From Armigeres subalbatus (taxonomy: Eukaryota; Arthropoda; Insecta; Diptera; Culicidae), in the NCBI RefSeq assembly GCF_024139115.2, contig NC_085140.1, positions 319,489,259 to 319,553,258 of the forward strand: 64,000 bases of DNA, in the 5' to 3' direction. Position 1 is the stretch's first letter. Each line of letters opens with the position of its first letter. Both the position numbers and the translations under genes were made by a program. Under the pieces are notes generated by a model. The model had not been told where the DNA came from. It saw only the letters and a list, made by a program, of their open reading frames with translations, and ran no database searches. Positions 22,346 through 34,700 of the stretch are shown piece by piece.

Positions 22346-24365
22346 GACGAATTTCGCGCCAACCCTTCTATGGGGCTGGCAGCACCATCTCAGAATCGAA
22401 TGAAACTTGGTGGGCATAAAGATATGGTATTTCTAAGCCACTCTGCATACTTAGTTTTTCAAAAATTGTCAAGTGTAACATTTAATGAGGGCCTAATTTT
22501 TTTTCATGGATTTTTTAGAAATCGATGTAACTCTAAAAAGACAAGACCTACAAAAAAGTGTTGTATGGTGGACTGTCGTGAAATTCCCAGAAGTTTTTTG
22601 GAAAAATATCAAAAAAAAATACCGATTTCTACACCGAAAAAAAATAATTTTAAATTAAAATCGATATTACAAAAAACCTCATCTCAGAAATCGATGAAAT
22701 TTTTTCTGCAGATGGGTATTTTAATTATTTAACTTTTCTGGGAATAATGTTCCTGTGACATATTTAAGGAAAAAAAGTTTTTCTAACAAAAACTTTTTTC
22801 ATGTCCATATTGAGTGAAAATTTATCAGCGTGTTTTATGCCTACAGCGCCAATTATAGGTTCAGCAGCCTATCATCAACCAACGACACATTTTGGACGTA
22901 TAATTTTTTTTTTTTTTATTCTTTATTTGAGTGATTTTTAAGGTTTACAAAATATAAAAAATTGTTTAGGAAGCAATTTAGCATAATCTCACATTAATGT
23001 GGACCAACATTTGGAAAGGGCGTATATTTTCCTAGATTGCTTATATCCATGTTACACACAAATGACCAGATTTACAAAATTGTGATGTTTGATGGACTAT
23101 TGTAAATTTGTCTGAACTATGAAGCCTGAAACATAAAAGAGCGTTTCGTTCACCGAGAAAATAAATTAATGAATGTAAAGATTAAAATTTGTTTAGCAAA
23201 AATAAAAATTGGAGGTCGATTTTTTTTTATCAAATAAACATTTTGATTCCAAACGATGAAGCTCGGTAGGTAATTTCATTAGAACCCAAAAGAATTCATT
23301 AGAAGACCCAAAAGTCTTTGAATTGTTCGACTAAGTTTACAAATTAAATTAAACAAATAAAATTGAAGAAAAAATTAAAAAAGCGGAAAATTTATTATTC
23401 TTTAAATGTGCGTTTACCGGAAATCCCCCTAATGAAATTACCTACCGAGCTTCATCGTTTGGAATCAAAATGTTCATTTGATAAAAAAAATCGACCTCCA
23501 ATTTTTATTTTTGCTAAACAAATTTTAATCTTTACATTCATTAATTTATTTTCTCGGTGAACGAAACGCTCTTTTATGTTTCAGGCTTCATAGTTCAGAC
23601 AAATTTACAATAGTCCATCAAACATCACAATTTTGTAAATCTGGTCATTTGTGTGTAACATGGATATAAGCAATCTAGGAAAATATACGCCCTTTCCAAA
23701 TGTTGGTCCACATTAATGTGAGATTATGCTAAATTGCTTCCTAAACAATTTTTTATGTTTTGTAAACCTTAAAAATCACTCAAATAAAAAAAAAAAAAAA
23801 AAAATTATACTTCCAAAATGTGTCGTTGGTTGATGATAGGCTGCTGAACCTTTAATTGGCGCTGTAGGCATAAAACACGCTGATAAATTTTCACTCAATA
23901 TGGACATGAAAAAAGTTTTTGTTAGAAAAACTTTTTTTCCTTAAATATGTCACAGGAACATTATTCCCAGAAAAGTTAGATAATTAAAATACCTATCTGC
24001 AGAAAAAATTTCATCGATTTCTGAGATGAGGTTTTTTTGTAATATCGATTTTAATTTTTAAAACTAATTTTTCAGTGTAGAAATCGGTATTTTATTTTTG
24101 ATATTTTTCCAAAAACTTCTGGGAATTTCACGACAGTCCGCCATACAACACTACACTTTTTTGTTGGTTTTGTCATTTCAGAGCTGCATCGTACTATAAA
24201 AATCCATGAAAAAAATTAGGCCCTCATCAAATGTTACTCTTGACAATTTTTGAAAAACTAAGTATGCAGAGTGGCTTAGAAATACCATATCTTTATGCCC
24301 ACCAAGTTTCATTCGATTCTGAGATGGTGCTGCCAACCGCTGGTCGAGTTGGCGCGAAATTCGTC
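22346..24365. mobile_element. 2.02-kb fold-back element with 935-bp arms
   Basis: Arms 22346-23280 and 23431-24365 are near-identical inverted repeats around a 150-bp spacer. Ends are GACGAATTTCGCGCCAAC and its complement. It sits inside the satellite. Comparison with an uninterrupted satellite copy at 25185-25220 shows the empty site and suggests a 3-bp TAT duplication (22343-22345 and 24366-24368). No long reading frame, so it is probably non-autonomous. Confidence 0.88.
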
Positions 24366-25630
24366 TATAATGAAAATAAATGATTATAATTTCGTGTGGT
24401 GAGATGCCCGCATTAAAAATATTCTTCCTCTGCTTTGGGACGCGTCCGCAAGAAAAACAGTGTTATTATAAATTGGAATGATTTCAACTTAGCGTGGTGG
24501 AAGCATTCAAGTGTTCCTTCCTCTGCATTATTCCACCAAGTTGCCCGCAAGGTGGATTGGAATGATCACAATTTCGCTCGGTGGGACGCATTCAAAAATT
24601 GCGTGGTACACCCGCAAGAAGAGTGGTGTTATTTTAGAACGCCATAATTACAATTTCGCTTGGTGGGACGCTCGCATTCAGCAGATTGTTCCTCTGCGTT
24701 GATGGGACGCTCGCAAGAAGAACATTTTTGTGGATTTGAATAACAATTTTGCTTGGTGTATATTCAAGAGTTTCAGGAGACGCCTGCAAGAAGAATGGTA
24801 TTATTGTGGTTCTGATTGATCACAATCAGCGTGCTGGGATGCCCACATTCAAGAGATTCTTCTTTTGCGATCATATGACGCACGCAAGAAGAATTGTGTG
24901 GAATTTCGTGTGGTAGGACACCCGTATTCAAGAGTTTCTTCCTCTGCATTAATGGGACGTCCACAAGAAGAAAACGGTTGTAATGGAACAGAATGCTCAC
25001 AGTCATCACAGCAAGAGATTCTTCATCCGCAAGTAGAATGGTGTTATTTTGAATCGCAATGATCACAATTTTGCGTGATGGAACGTCCTCATTAAAGGGA
25101 TTATTTCTCTGCGTTGGTGGGACGCGATTTCGCGGGGTGAAACGCCAACTTTCAATAGTTTTTTTTCTCTTCGCTGGTGAGAGACTCGCAAGAATAATAG
25201 CGTCACCATAAAAATAAATGATCATAATTTCGCGTGGTGAGATGTCCGCATTTAAAAGATTCTTCCTCTGCGTTTGGCGGGCGCCCGCAAGAAGAACAGT
25301 GTCATTTTGAATTAGAATGATCACAATTTCGTTTGGCGGGATGCAAGACATGCAAGGACGCCCGCAAGAAGAATTGTGCTATTTTTTATTGGAATGATCA
25401 CAATTTCGCATAGTAGGACGCTTGAATTCAACAAGTTCTTCTTCTGCGTTGGTGGGACTCCTATAAGAGGAACATGTTTTTTTGGTGAATTAGAATGATA
25501 ACAATTTTGTTGGTGGGACACCCGCATTCAAGAGTTTCATGAGACGCCCGCATGAAGAATTGTGTTATTGTGGATCGGGATGATCACAATTTTGCATGGT
25601 CCGACGCCAGCAATCAAGAGATTCTTCTTT
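24366..25630 (+). repeat. Degenerate 75-120 bp satellite, main block
   Basis: A dozen or so diverged units built from GGAATGATCACAATTTCGCG, then TGGTGGGACGCCCGCATTCA, AGAGATTCTTCCTCTGCG and CAAGAAGAATGGTGTTATTG. Spacing between equivalent words varies from about 75 to 120 bp. The 192-codon minus-strand frame across it is spurious. Confidence 0.85.
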
Positions 25631-25972
25631 GTCTCCAGTAGCCTTGCGAGCAATGGCATAGGATTGCAAATCCGGAGATGGCTAGTTCGATTTTCGGTCC
25701 GGCCCAAGGTCCGGTCCAGTTTTCGGGTGGGAAACATTCTCGACTCCCCTGGAATAGTGTATTCATTGTACTTGCCACACAAGATACATACTCATGCAAT
25801 GGAGGGCACAGAAAAACTTTCAATTCATTACTAATAAAATGCTAATAGAATACTAAGTTTGAATGCAGGCCAAGTTCCAGTTGGAATGTAGAGCCTCTGA
25901 ATAATAATAAGAAGAAGAAGAATAAGAACAAGAAGAATAAGAAGAAGAATAATAATAAGAAGAAGAAGGTGA
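25631..25972 (+). mobile_element. tRNA-derived SINE (second family), copy 1
   Basis: Starts GTCTCCAGTAGCCTTGCGAG (A-box-like), with the B-box-like GCTAGTTCGATTTTC about 45 bp on. The body carries GAATAGTGTATTCATTGTAC and ATACATACTCATGCAATG. The tail is AATAATAAGAAGAAG. It is about 60-70% similar by eye to 43951-44190. Confidence 0.75.
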
Positions 25973-26110
25973 CACACGAAAAAATAATTGTGTTATTGTG
26001 AATTCGAATGACAAAAATGTCGTGTTGTGGGACACCCGGATTCAAGAGTTTCTTCCTCTGTGTTAGTGGGACACCGGTGAGATGAATAGTGTTATTGTGG
26101 CTTGCCCGAA
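25973..26110 (+). repeat. Satellite segment 3
   Basis: One or two satellite units (GTGTTATTGTGAATTCGAAT, CAAGAGTTTCTTCCTCTG) resume after the SINE. Confidence 0.7.
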
Positions 26111-27070
26111 TAAAAAATATTATAGAAAAACAATACAATTTATTGTAACATTACTATCAAAAACAATAATTTGACCATAGATTATACTGTAGATGAAATA
26201 ATAGAAATACAATAGAATGTATTGTTATGAACCATCCAATTAATTGTTAATGAAGTTTTTGTATTAGAATGTAAGGGTTGTTAAGTATCGTAACTATACA
26301 AAATCTGAGATTTTTACATACACTTTTTTTTGTCAAACAATAGAGTGTATCGTAAATATATTGTTGAAATATCTGAAGAAAACCGTACAAGTTACATTAG
26401 ATTTAATTGTAGTTTTTAGTAAAACAATACGATATTGAATTTCTTAATTATGACGGCTTTACCGTTCAACAATGAAATTTAAAGGAAAATAATGCATATT
26501 TTTCGCAATGGGGTAAATATTGTTTAGCAATTTGAACAAAGTTTTCATAAGTTATCAATGATTAAAACTTATGTACTAAAATGTTCCAAAAACAATTGCA
26601 AATATTGTTACATTAGAGAACTATGTTGACGTATTATATCCACGGCGTTGATACAATATGTGCATTGTGCAACCATCAAGAAAAAATATATCCTATTGTA
26701 TACCGTATAGCATATGGTAATTCAATTGTTTACACTATTGAGCCACAAATCACAAGGTCACAAATCTGCGTGATGGGACGCCCGCATGCAAGAGTGTCTT
26801 CCTCTGAGAATGGTCTAGTATGCATGTTTCAGTTAAGTCAAATTCATAGTCTTGGCCAATAATGTTTTTCATATGTGCTGTTGTGGAGGAGACTGTCAGT
26901 TTTTTTTTGTTAGAAAGCATTTAAAGTACCGTTACCGGTGGAGATAACGGGTCCAGGGTGAGATTTGTTCATCGCTCCCGCAGCTTGTTTGGAAGTCGCA
27001 TAACAAAATTGTTTAAAAATGTCTCTCATAGCCTATTCAGACCACTAGATTTATCACTCGTTAAAGACCA
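26111..27070. other. AT-rich stretch with one satellite relic
   Basis: ACAAT/ATTGT-rich DNA without a gene. A single satellite relic lies at 26745-26812 (GATGGGACGCCCGCATGCAA). Confidence 0.5.
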
Positions 27071-28365
27071 TTTTTTTTCAAGTTCGTTTATTTGGTAGGC
27101 TCAGGCGTGTATGACACTTTTTAGGTTTATAATGGAACGTACACACGGTCAAGCAGTTCGACCAACATTGACTCCACCTCCCGTTTATTCAAACATTCAT
27201 CAATTTTTATCAACAGCGACACGAACAATCAATTTATTCGACCAACAATATCACACACGAACGACCGAAGCACCAACTCGAGCACCAACCATCAAAAAAT
27301 ATATGGGGGCTTGTGCAACTTCACTACAAATGCTCAAACATGTTCGGCGAACCTTGACTCCACCCCCGACAACTCAAACCAAAATCAAACCGTTTTAATT
27401 TTTTCCAACCGAGCCGCCAACTGTCAAATGGTTGTTCGAACAACTTCACACACGTTCAAACAAAGCAGCAACCGAAGCGATTTCTTGGGGGCGGAGTCAA
27501 TGTTCGTCAAACTGCTTGACTGGTGTGTACGTTGCATAATGTTTAAGGATGGAAGGGGATTAGGATTCGGGAAACAGGGAATCATCATAATAAAGGAATT
27601 TCAGCAGCTCATCCGGTCATTTGGCGTCGGGGACGATGTGGTGTGTCGTCGTGCTCGAAGAATGGTTCGCATGGGAGCATCTTCCGGACGGCCAGAGCTA
27701 CGGCGCTCTAAGGGATAGAAAGACAGAGACAAAACAAAAACATAACTTTGAAGAAAAGAAAAAAAAAAGAACAAAAGTATTAGACTTTTATGTTAGAAGA
27801 ACAAAGAAAACTATAAATGGATTGCATATAGACCACATCATGATCCCTCAAAACAACTCTTATCTCCTGGAAGGGTTGTTTACCTCGGGCCACAAGGGTA
27901 TCCAATAAACTCTCTGGAGACGGCGTTTTCCGAGCAGAACCAAACTACGTGATCGATGTCATCATAACCGGCTCCGCACCTACATAAGTTGCTATCGACA
28001 AGGTTTATTCTGTACAGATGTGCGTTTAGTGAATAGTGATTGGACATAAGTCTCGACATCACGCGAATGAAGCCTCGACTTAAGTCCGCACTTCTGAACC
28101 ACGCTCGCCCAGAAACTTGAGGAATTATAGAAAATAGTCACCGTTCAAGTTCGTTGTGTGTCCAATTTCTTTGCCAACTTTGAAGAGACGGACTAATGGG
28201 AAAACTCGTTGCTTGAGAATTGTCTATCATAAACCTCACCTTCCTGTGCGCCCACCTTTGCCAGTGAGTCTGCCTTCTCATTGCCGTAGATTAAGCAGTG
28301 AGATGGGACCCAAACAAAGGTAATCACGTTCAAGACCATATTGATGTCTAAGTTGACATGTCATT
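27071..28365 (-). pseudogene. 3' part of a LOA/I-like LINE with RNase H trace
   Basis: The minus frame near 28300-28190 reads LIYGNEKADSLAKVGAQEGE, a typical RNase H C-terminal end. Farther on come IPQVSGRAWFRSADLSRGF, IRVMSRLMSNHYSLNAHLYR and the zinc-knuckle-like LCRCGAGYDDIDHVVWFC. In-frame stops (one at about 28110) break it. The 3' untranslated region runs to AATAAA and an A-run (plus-strand T8 at 27071-27078). A MITE interrupts the 3' region. I recall this C-terminus from mosquito Lian/LOA elements; the clade is tentative. Confidence 0.75.
27135..27535. mobile_element. MITE inserted in the LINE 3' region
   Basis: Inverted ends of about 45 bp: GAACGTACACACGGTCAAGC on the left, and GCAACGTACACACCAGTCAA read inward from the right. 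ATAATG at 27129-27134 and 27536-27541 is a likely 6-bp target duplication. 401 bp. The open frames inside are not genes. Confidence 0.8.
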
Positions 28366-31300
28366 TTTTTTTTACTGGAAATGATATATACGACGACAAT
28401 TTTTATCAAGTGACATAGCTCGTAGTCTGTTGGTTGACGCATTCTCACCACCTCCACTTATTGTCACCTCCAATGACGGCCTAAAAATATATTTATCCAG
28501 AAATCGATGAATGCTTTCCAGATGCAGTTTGAATGACTTGGAATTTAGTTGTTCTTAAAGGCGAGTTGTCACCATCGATAACTTATAAAATTCTCAACTT
28601 ATCAGAACCACAGCATTTACTGGTAACCTTATATTTAAAAACTAAGATTATAAACGGGTACCGTCGGAGTGAGGGACCAGTTTTGGTGCTGACCTGACGC
28701 TGACTGTATATAGGTACTGAGGTACTGGTGCAGAAAGCACTCATTCTTTTGATATGGAAAATTAATCAATTTTATCAAACTCGAACTGTAGGTGTAAAAC
28801 CAGGTACCTTTTATGATTCAAAGTTGTAAAAAATTAGTTTTGGTTTTGATTTGAGTAAAAGAACGATAGGAATTCATAGGTTAACGGGTTGATCCACCAT
28901 CTGCAATTAAAGCAGCCTGAATTAGAACTGTAAAGGTCGATGTAGTTCAGTATATTTTAAAATCCTGCTCGGAAACTTATTTTGCTTCGGATAAAAAATG
29001 CATATTTTGTTTCCTCAATGTAACATAATTAATCAGGTTATTTATCTACTTTGCTTTAGAAATGAAAGCAGGAACTAAACATTACCGCAATGGTGTTGAA
29101 AGATAGATGATTCCGAAGAAATCATTTGAGTGCTTTAACGATATAGAGACGCTATTGCCTTTGGCATACATTAGCTAGTAAAAAGGTGGTTAGCTAATGA
29201 CAATCATATTTATGATACGTCTGGTTTCGAATAGCATTTACAGCAGATGCAATTATTTTGCAATTATTAGGTCTCTTGCTCCTAGATTGCAAAACAGCTG
29301 CGTTCGATTAAATTGTATTTGGCTGGAACTGTAGCATCTGAAATGTACGTCGGTTAGGAAACAACTTATTTAATCATTTCGTAGTTCAACGAACGAAATC
29401 AGATTTTGCGAGCATGATTATAACAACTTTATTCGATTCTTTCTAAGATACCTATTGATTTATTTACCATATTTAATTTATCTTTAACCTTTTTCGGTTA
29501 AGATATTCGAGTGAGACGTTGTCAGGCTTCATTTATTCTTCATCATACCTACAGCTTTATTGAAGCTTGATCTGACCTCCCGATTCGTTGTCGTTACTCT
29601 GGTATTTAGGCCTATCATAGTGAGTTATTTCTATTTTTCAATTCATGTCAAACATCAATATTCTCCGATTATTATTAGTTTCCTCATAGACCACAATCTG
29701 CAACCATCTAGAACCGCCGAACAATCAGTCGAACTGATTGATATTTATCTCACGCCCCATTCACCCGGTTCAACAATATTCAGCTCGTTCAGTATTCCCT
29801 TTCACATTCCCAAGTTGGACCTTGCTTGGGCTCACTTGACCGCTTTGCTCTTGCAGTCGGGCTGGATCACGCCACGCCACACACTGCTGTTGTTGCTACA
29901 TGAAGTGGCTTGCACGGCAATTTATTGTGTAGGTACCTACGGATTATTATTTTTATATAAATATTTATTGGGCCACGCGAACCAGATTCTGCCGAGGGAC
30001 GCAGAACCCGACGAAGGTGATTTTTATATCTCAATTGTTCCCACAGATAAACGCTGGCAGGAGTAGGAACCCGCTCTACAGCCGGAATCGATCAGTGGCT
30101 GTGGACTTTCGCTTTCATTCCGCTTGACAACAAACAGCCGTATCATTGCGTTCAGTAATTTTTCAAGAATTTAATATTTTTTGATAATAAGTGTATAGAA
30201 TTGATTTATTCTGTAAATTGCATGGAAGAAAATGATCATATTGTGTAGCGGCTTACTAATCGTTAAGACTTTTTGTTTGAATTTTGAAGAATAGAAGTCA
30301 AACCATCAAAGCAGATCATTTATAGTATGTGGAAGCTCTACCATTCGGTGGGACCCACGCCCGAGCACGATTCCTTCGGCAATCGCAAGCCAGCGCAAAA
30401 TAGATTCAACAAATTGCTCTAAAAGGACCGAGACCGTTTACAGCAACACTCACCCTCCGAACCCAATGAAGCAACAATAATAAACGCCGAGGGATGCAAA
30501 AAAAACACTAGTGCTATAACTGGATCAAATTTGATCTGTCCGCCCGGGAATGGGGCAGCCTGGGAGAACGGGTGAGAATTGTAAATTATTAATGTCTTAT
30601 GCAAGTGGCGGTTGATGTGATTTTCATTCACATTCGTTCGACGCCATTACCGAGGCAATTTACAATTACCGCGGGTCACCAATTGTTGTTTCCCGTCTCC
30701 GTCCTAGCGTTGATGGACTACGAACTGAGGACCGGAATATTGACGCTTATCCTGAACACACAGCACACTCTGCGCAGGTTAAACGGTCGGTCGTGCCACA
30801 AGCAACCGCAAATTCTATGTGTGTAGAAATATGACTCGCCATACCGCACAATTGCATGCTAGAGCAAAATCGGTTCATGGTCCGGAAAATAAAATCATTG
30901 GTATTAGAGTCTTGTGATATGTGGGTTTCTCCGCATGATAATCGAGCTCGGTGGCCAGAGGAAGAAATCAACGACCAGGGCTGTATGATGGAAGCCTAAA
31001 ACTATACCCTGGTCCACCTTTTTATAGAAGATATTTTGTTACAGTATTTCATTTCCCATTTCACGCTCATATGCTTGTTTCATTTCATCCCACCTTATCT
31101 CATGCCACTCTTACTGTCACGGTTAAAGAATCATAAAAATAAGGAAAAAGATTTCTTATTAATTCTAGTGCTTTTGATTGGGATGAATACGGAAGCTATG
31201 GAATGAACTCATTTTATATGGAAAATGCTGGTGCTCAAAAGTGGCACAATAAGTTAAAAATTCGCGCAAAATGTGTGTTTTATTATTGTAGAAACACGAA

Positions 31301-31440
31301 GAGGAGATGGTATGAAATCTCCCCTCATTTTGCCGTTCTCGTTATCCGATGAAGGAAACTTTCAAGCTGGGCCATCAAATCATGAAGCATGCACTCTGGA
31401 CCCATGGACTAAGGTCAAGCATAGCATACCTCATGAATCT
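28366..31440. other. Unrecognised 3-kb stretch
   Basis: No repeat family or protein motif recognised. The 168-codon frame at 29560-30066 (plus) is hydrophobic in places but shows no family motif or supported splice sites. Confidence 0.5.
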
Positions 31441-31441
31441 G

Positions 31442-31722
31442 GCTTTGGGACAGTTCGTCGAATGACATTTAGTCGAAAGTATATTTGGTCGAATGGACAT
31501 TTAGTCGAATGGATATTTAGTTGAATGGACATTTAGTCGAAATGACATGAAGTTGAAAGGACATTTGGTCGAATAGACATTTAGTCGAAAGGACATGAAG
31601 TCGAAAGGACATAGTCGAAAGGGCTTTGGGAAAGTTCGTCAAATAACATTCCATCGAATGACGTTTAGTCGAATGACATTTTATCGAAAGGACATTTGGT
31701 CGAAGGGACATTTAGTCGATTA
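31442..31722 (+). repeat. 15-bp repeat array, GGACATTTAGTCGAA type
   Basis: About 17 degenerate units. The border word GGCTTTGGGACAGTTCGTCG at 31442 recurs as GGCTTTGGGAAAGTTCGTCA at 31621, giving a higher-order duplication of about 180 bp. The array runs directly into the satellite that follows. Confidence 0.88.
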
Positions 31723-34700
31723 AAATCCAATCCAAATCCAATCCAAATCCAATCCAAATCCAATCCAAATCCAATCCAAATCCAATCCAAATCCAATCCA
31801 AATCCAATCCAAATCCAATCCAAATCCAATCCAAATCCAATCCAAATCCAATCCAAATCCAATCCAAATCAACCAAACCAATCCAACCAATCCAACCAAC
31901 CAAACCAATCCAAATCCAATCCAACCAATCCAAACCAATCCAAACCAATCCAAACCAATCCAAACCAATCCAAACCAACCAAACCAATCCAAACCAATCC
32001 AAACCAATCCAAACCAACCAACCAATCCAAACCAACCAAACCAATCCCAAACCAATCCAAACCAACCAAACCAATCCAAACCAATCCAAACCAATCCAAA
32101 CCAATCCAACCAATCCAAACCAATCCAAACCAATCCAAACCAACCAAACCAACCAAACCAATCCAAACCAATCCAAATCCAATCCAAACCAATCCAAACC
32201 AATCCAAACCAACCAAACCAATCCAAACCAACCAAACCAATCCAAACCAATCCAAACCAACCCAAACCAATCCAAACCAACCAAACCAATCCAAACCAAT
32301 CCAAACCAATCCAAACCAACCAAACCAATCCAAACCAATCCAAACCAATCCAAACCAATCCAAACCAACCAAACCAACCAAACCAATCCAAACCAATCCA
32401 AACCAACCAAACCAACCAAACCAATCCAAACCAATCCAAACCAACCAAACCAATCCAAACCAATCCAAACCAATCCAAACCAATCCAAACCAATCCAAAC
32501 CAATCCAAACCAATCCAACCAATCCAAACCAATCCAAACCAATCCAAACCAATCCAAATCCAATCCCAAACCAATCCAAACCAATCCAACCAATCCAAAT
32601 CCAACCAAACCAACCAAACCAATCCAAACCAACCAAACCAATCCAAACCAATCCAAACCAATCCAAACCAATCCAAACCAATCCAAACCAATCCAAACCA
32701 ATCCCAAACCAACCAAACCAATCCCAAACCAATCCAAACCAATCCAAACCAATCCAAACCAATCCAAACCAATCCAAACCAATCCCAAACCAATCCAAAC
32801 CAATCCAAACCAATCCAAACCAATCCAAACCAACCAAACCCAACCAAACCAACCAAACCAATCCAAACCAACCAAACCAATCCAAACCAATCCAAACCAA
32901 TCCAAACCAATCCAACCAATCCAAACCAACCAAACCAACCAAACCAATCCAAACCAATCCAAACCAATCCAAACCAATCCAAACCAATCCAAACCAACCA
33001 AACCAATCCAAACCAACCAAACCAACCAAACCAATCCAAACCAATCCAAACCAACCAAACCAACCAAACCAATCCAAACCAATCCAAACCAACCAAACCA
33101 ATCCAAACCAATCCAAACCAATCCAAACCAATCCAAACCAATCCCAAACCAATCCAACCAAACCAATCCAAACCAACCAAACCAATCCAAACCAATCCAA
33201 ACCAATCCAAACCAATCCAAACCAATCCAAACCAACCAAACCAATCCAAACCAATCCAAACCAATCCAAACCAATCCAAACCAATCCAAACCAATCCAAA
33301 CCAATCCAAACCAATCCAAACCAATCCAAACCAATCCAAACCAACCAAACCAACCAAACCAATCCAAACCAATCCAAACCAATCCAAACCAATCCAACCA
33401 ACCAAACCAATCCAAACCAATCCAAACCAATCCAAACCAATCCAAACCAATCCAAACCAACCAAACCAATCCAAACCAATCCAAACCAATCCAAACCAAC
33501 CAAACCAACCAAACCAATCCAAACCAACCAAACCAACCAAACCAATCCAAACCAATCCAAACCAACCAATCCAAACCAATCCAAACCAATCCCAAACCAA
33601 TCCAAACCAACCAAACCAATCCAAACCAATCCAAACCAATCCAAACCAATCCAAACCAATCCCAAACCAATCCAAACCAACCAACCAAACCAATCCAAAT
33701 CCAATCCAAACCAATCCAAACCAATCCAAACCAATCCAAACCAATCCAAACCAATCCAAACCAATCCCAAACCAACCAAACCAATCCAAACCAATCCAAA
33801 CCAATCCAAACCAATCCAAACCAATCCAAACCAATCCAAACCAATCCAAACCAATCCCAAACCAATCCAAACCAATCCAAACCAATCCAAACCAATCCAA
33901 ACCAATCCAAACCAATCCAAACCAATCCAAACCAATCCAAACCAATCCAAACCAATCCAAACCAATCCAAACCAATCCAAACCAATCCAAACCAATCCAA
34001 ACCAACCAACCAACCAAACCAATCCAAACCAACCAAACCAATCCAAACCAATCCAAACCAATCCAAACCAATCCAAACCAATCCAAACCAATCCAAACCA
34101 ATCCAAACCAATCCAAACCAATCCAAACCAATCCAAACCAATCCAAACCAATCCAAACCAATCCAAATCCAATCCAAACCAATCCAAACCAATCCAAACC
34201 AATCCAAACCAATCCAAACCAATCCAAACCAATCCAAACCAATCCAAACCAATCCAACCAATCCAAACCAACCAAACCAATCCAAACCAATCCAAACCAA
34301 TCCAAACCAATCCAAACCAATCCAAACCAATCCAAACCAATCCAAACCAATCCCAAACCAATCCAAATCCAATCCAAACCAATCCAAACCAATCCCAAAC
34401 CAATCCAAACCAATCCAAACCAATCCAAACCAATCCAAACCAATCCAAACCAATCCAAACCAATCCAAACCAATCCAAACCAATCCAAACCAATCCAAAC
34501 CAACCAAACCAATCCAAACCAACCAAACCAACCAAACCAATCCAAACCAACCAAACCAACCAAAACCAATCCAAACCAATCCCAAACCAATCCAAACCAA
34601 TCCAAACCAACCAATCCAAACCAATCCAACCAATCCAATCCAAACCAATCCAAACCAACCAAACCAATCCAAACCAATCCAAACCAATCCAAACCAATCC

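Noticed and set aside
20110..22403. F/S/L-rich membrane-like proteins up to 458 residues
   Set aside because: Translation of a CT-rich microsatellite and its MITE.
24773..25351. 192-codon minus-strand frame
   Set aside because: Lies entirely within the degenerate satellite; its repeated peptide words mirror the DNA repeat.
29560..30066. 168-codon plus-strand frame
   Set aside because: No family motif, no splice or regulatory support, low-complexity hydrophobic stretches only.
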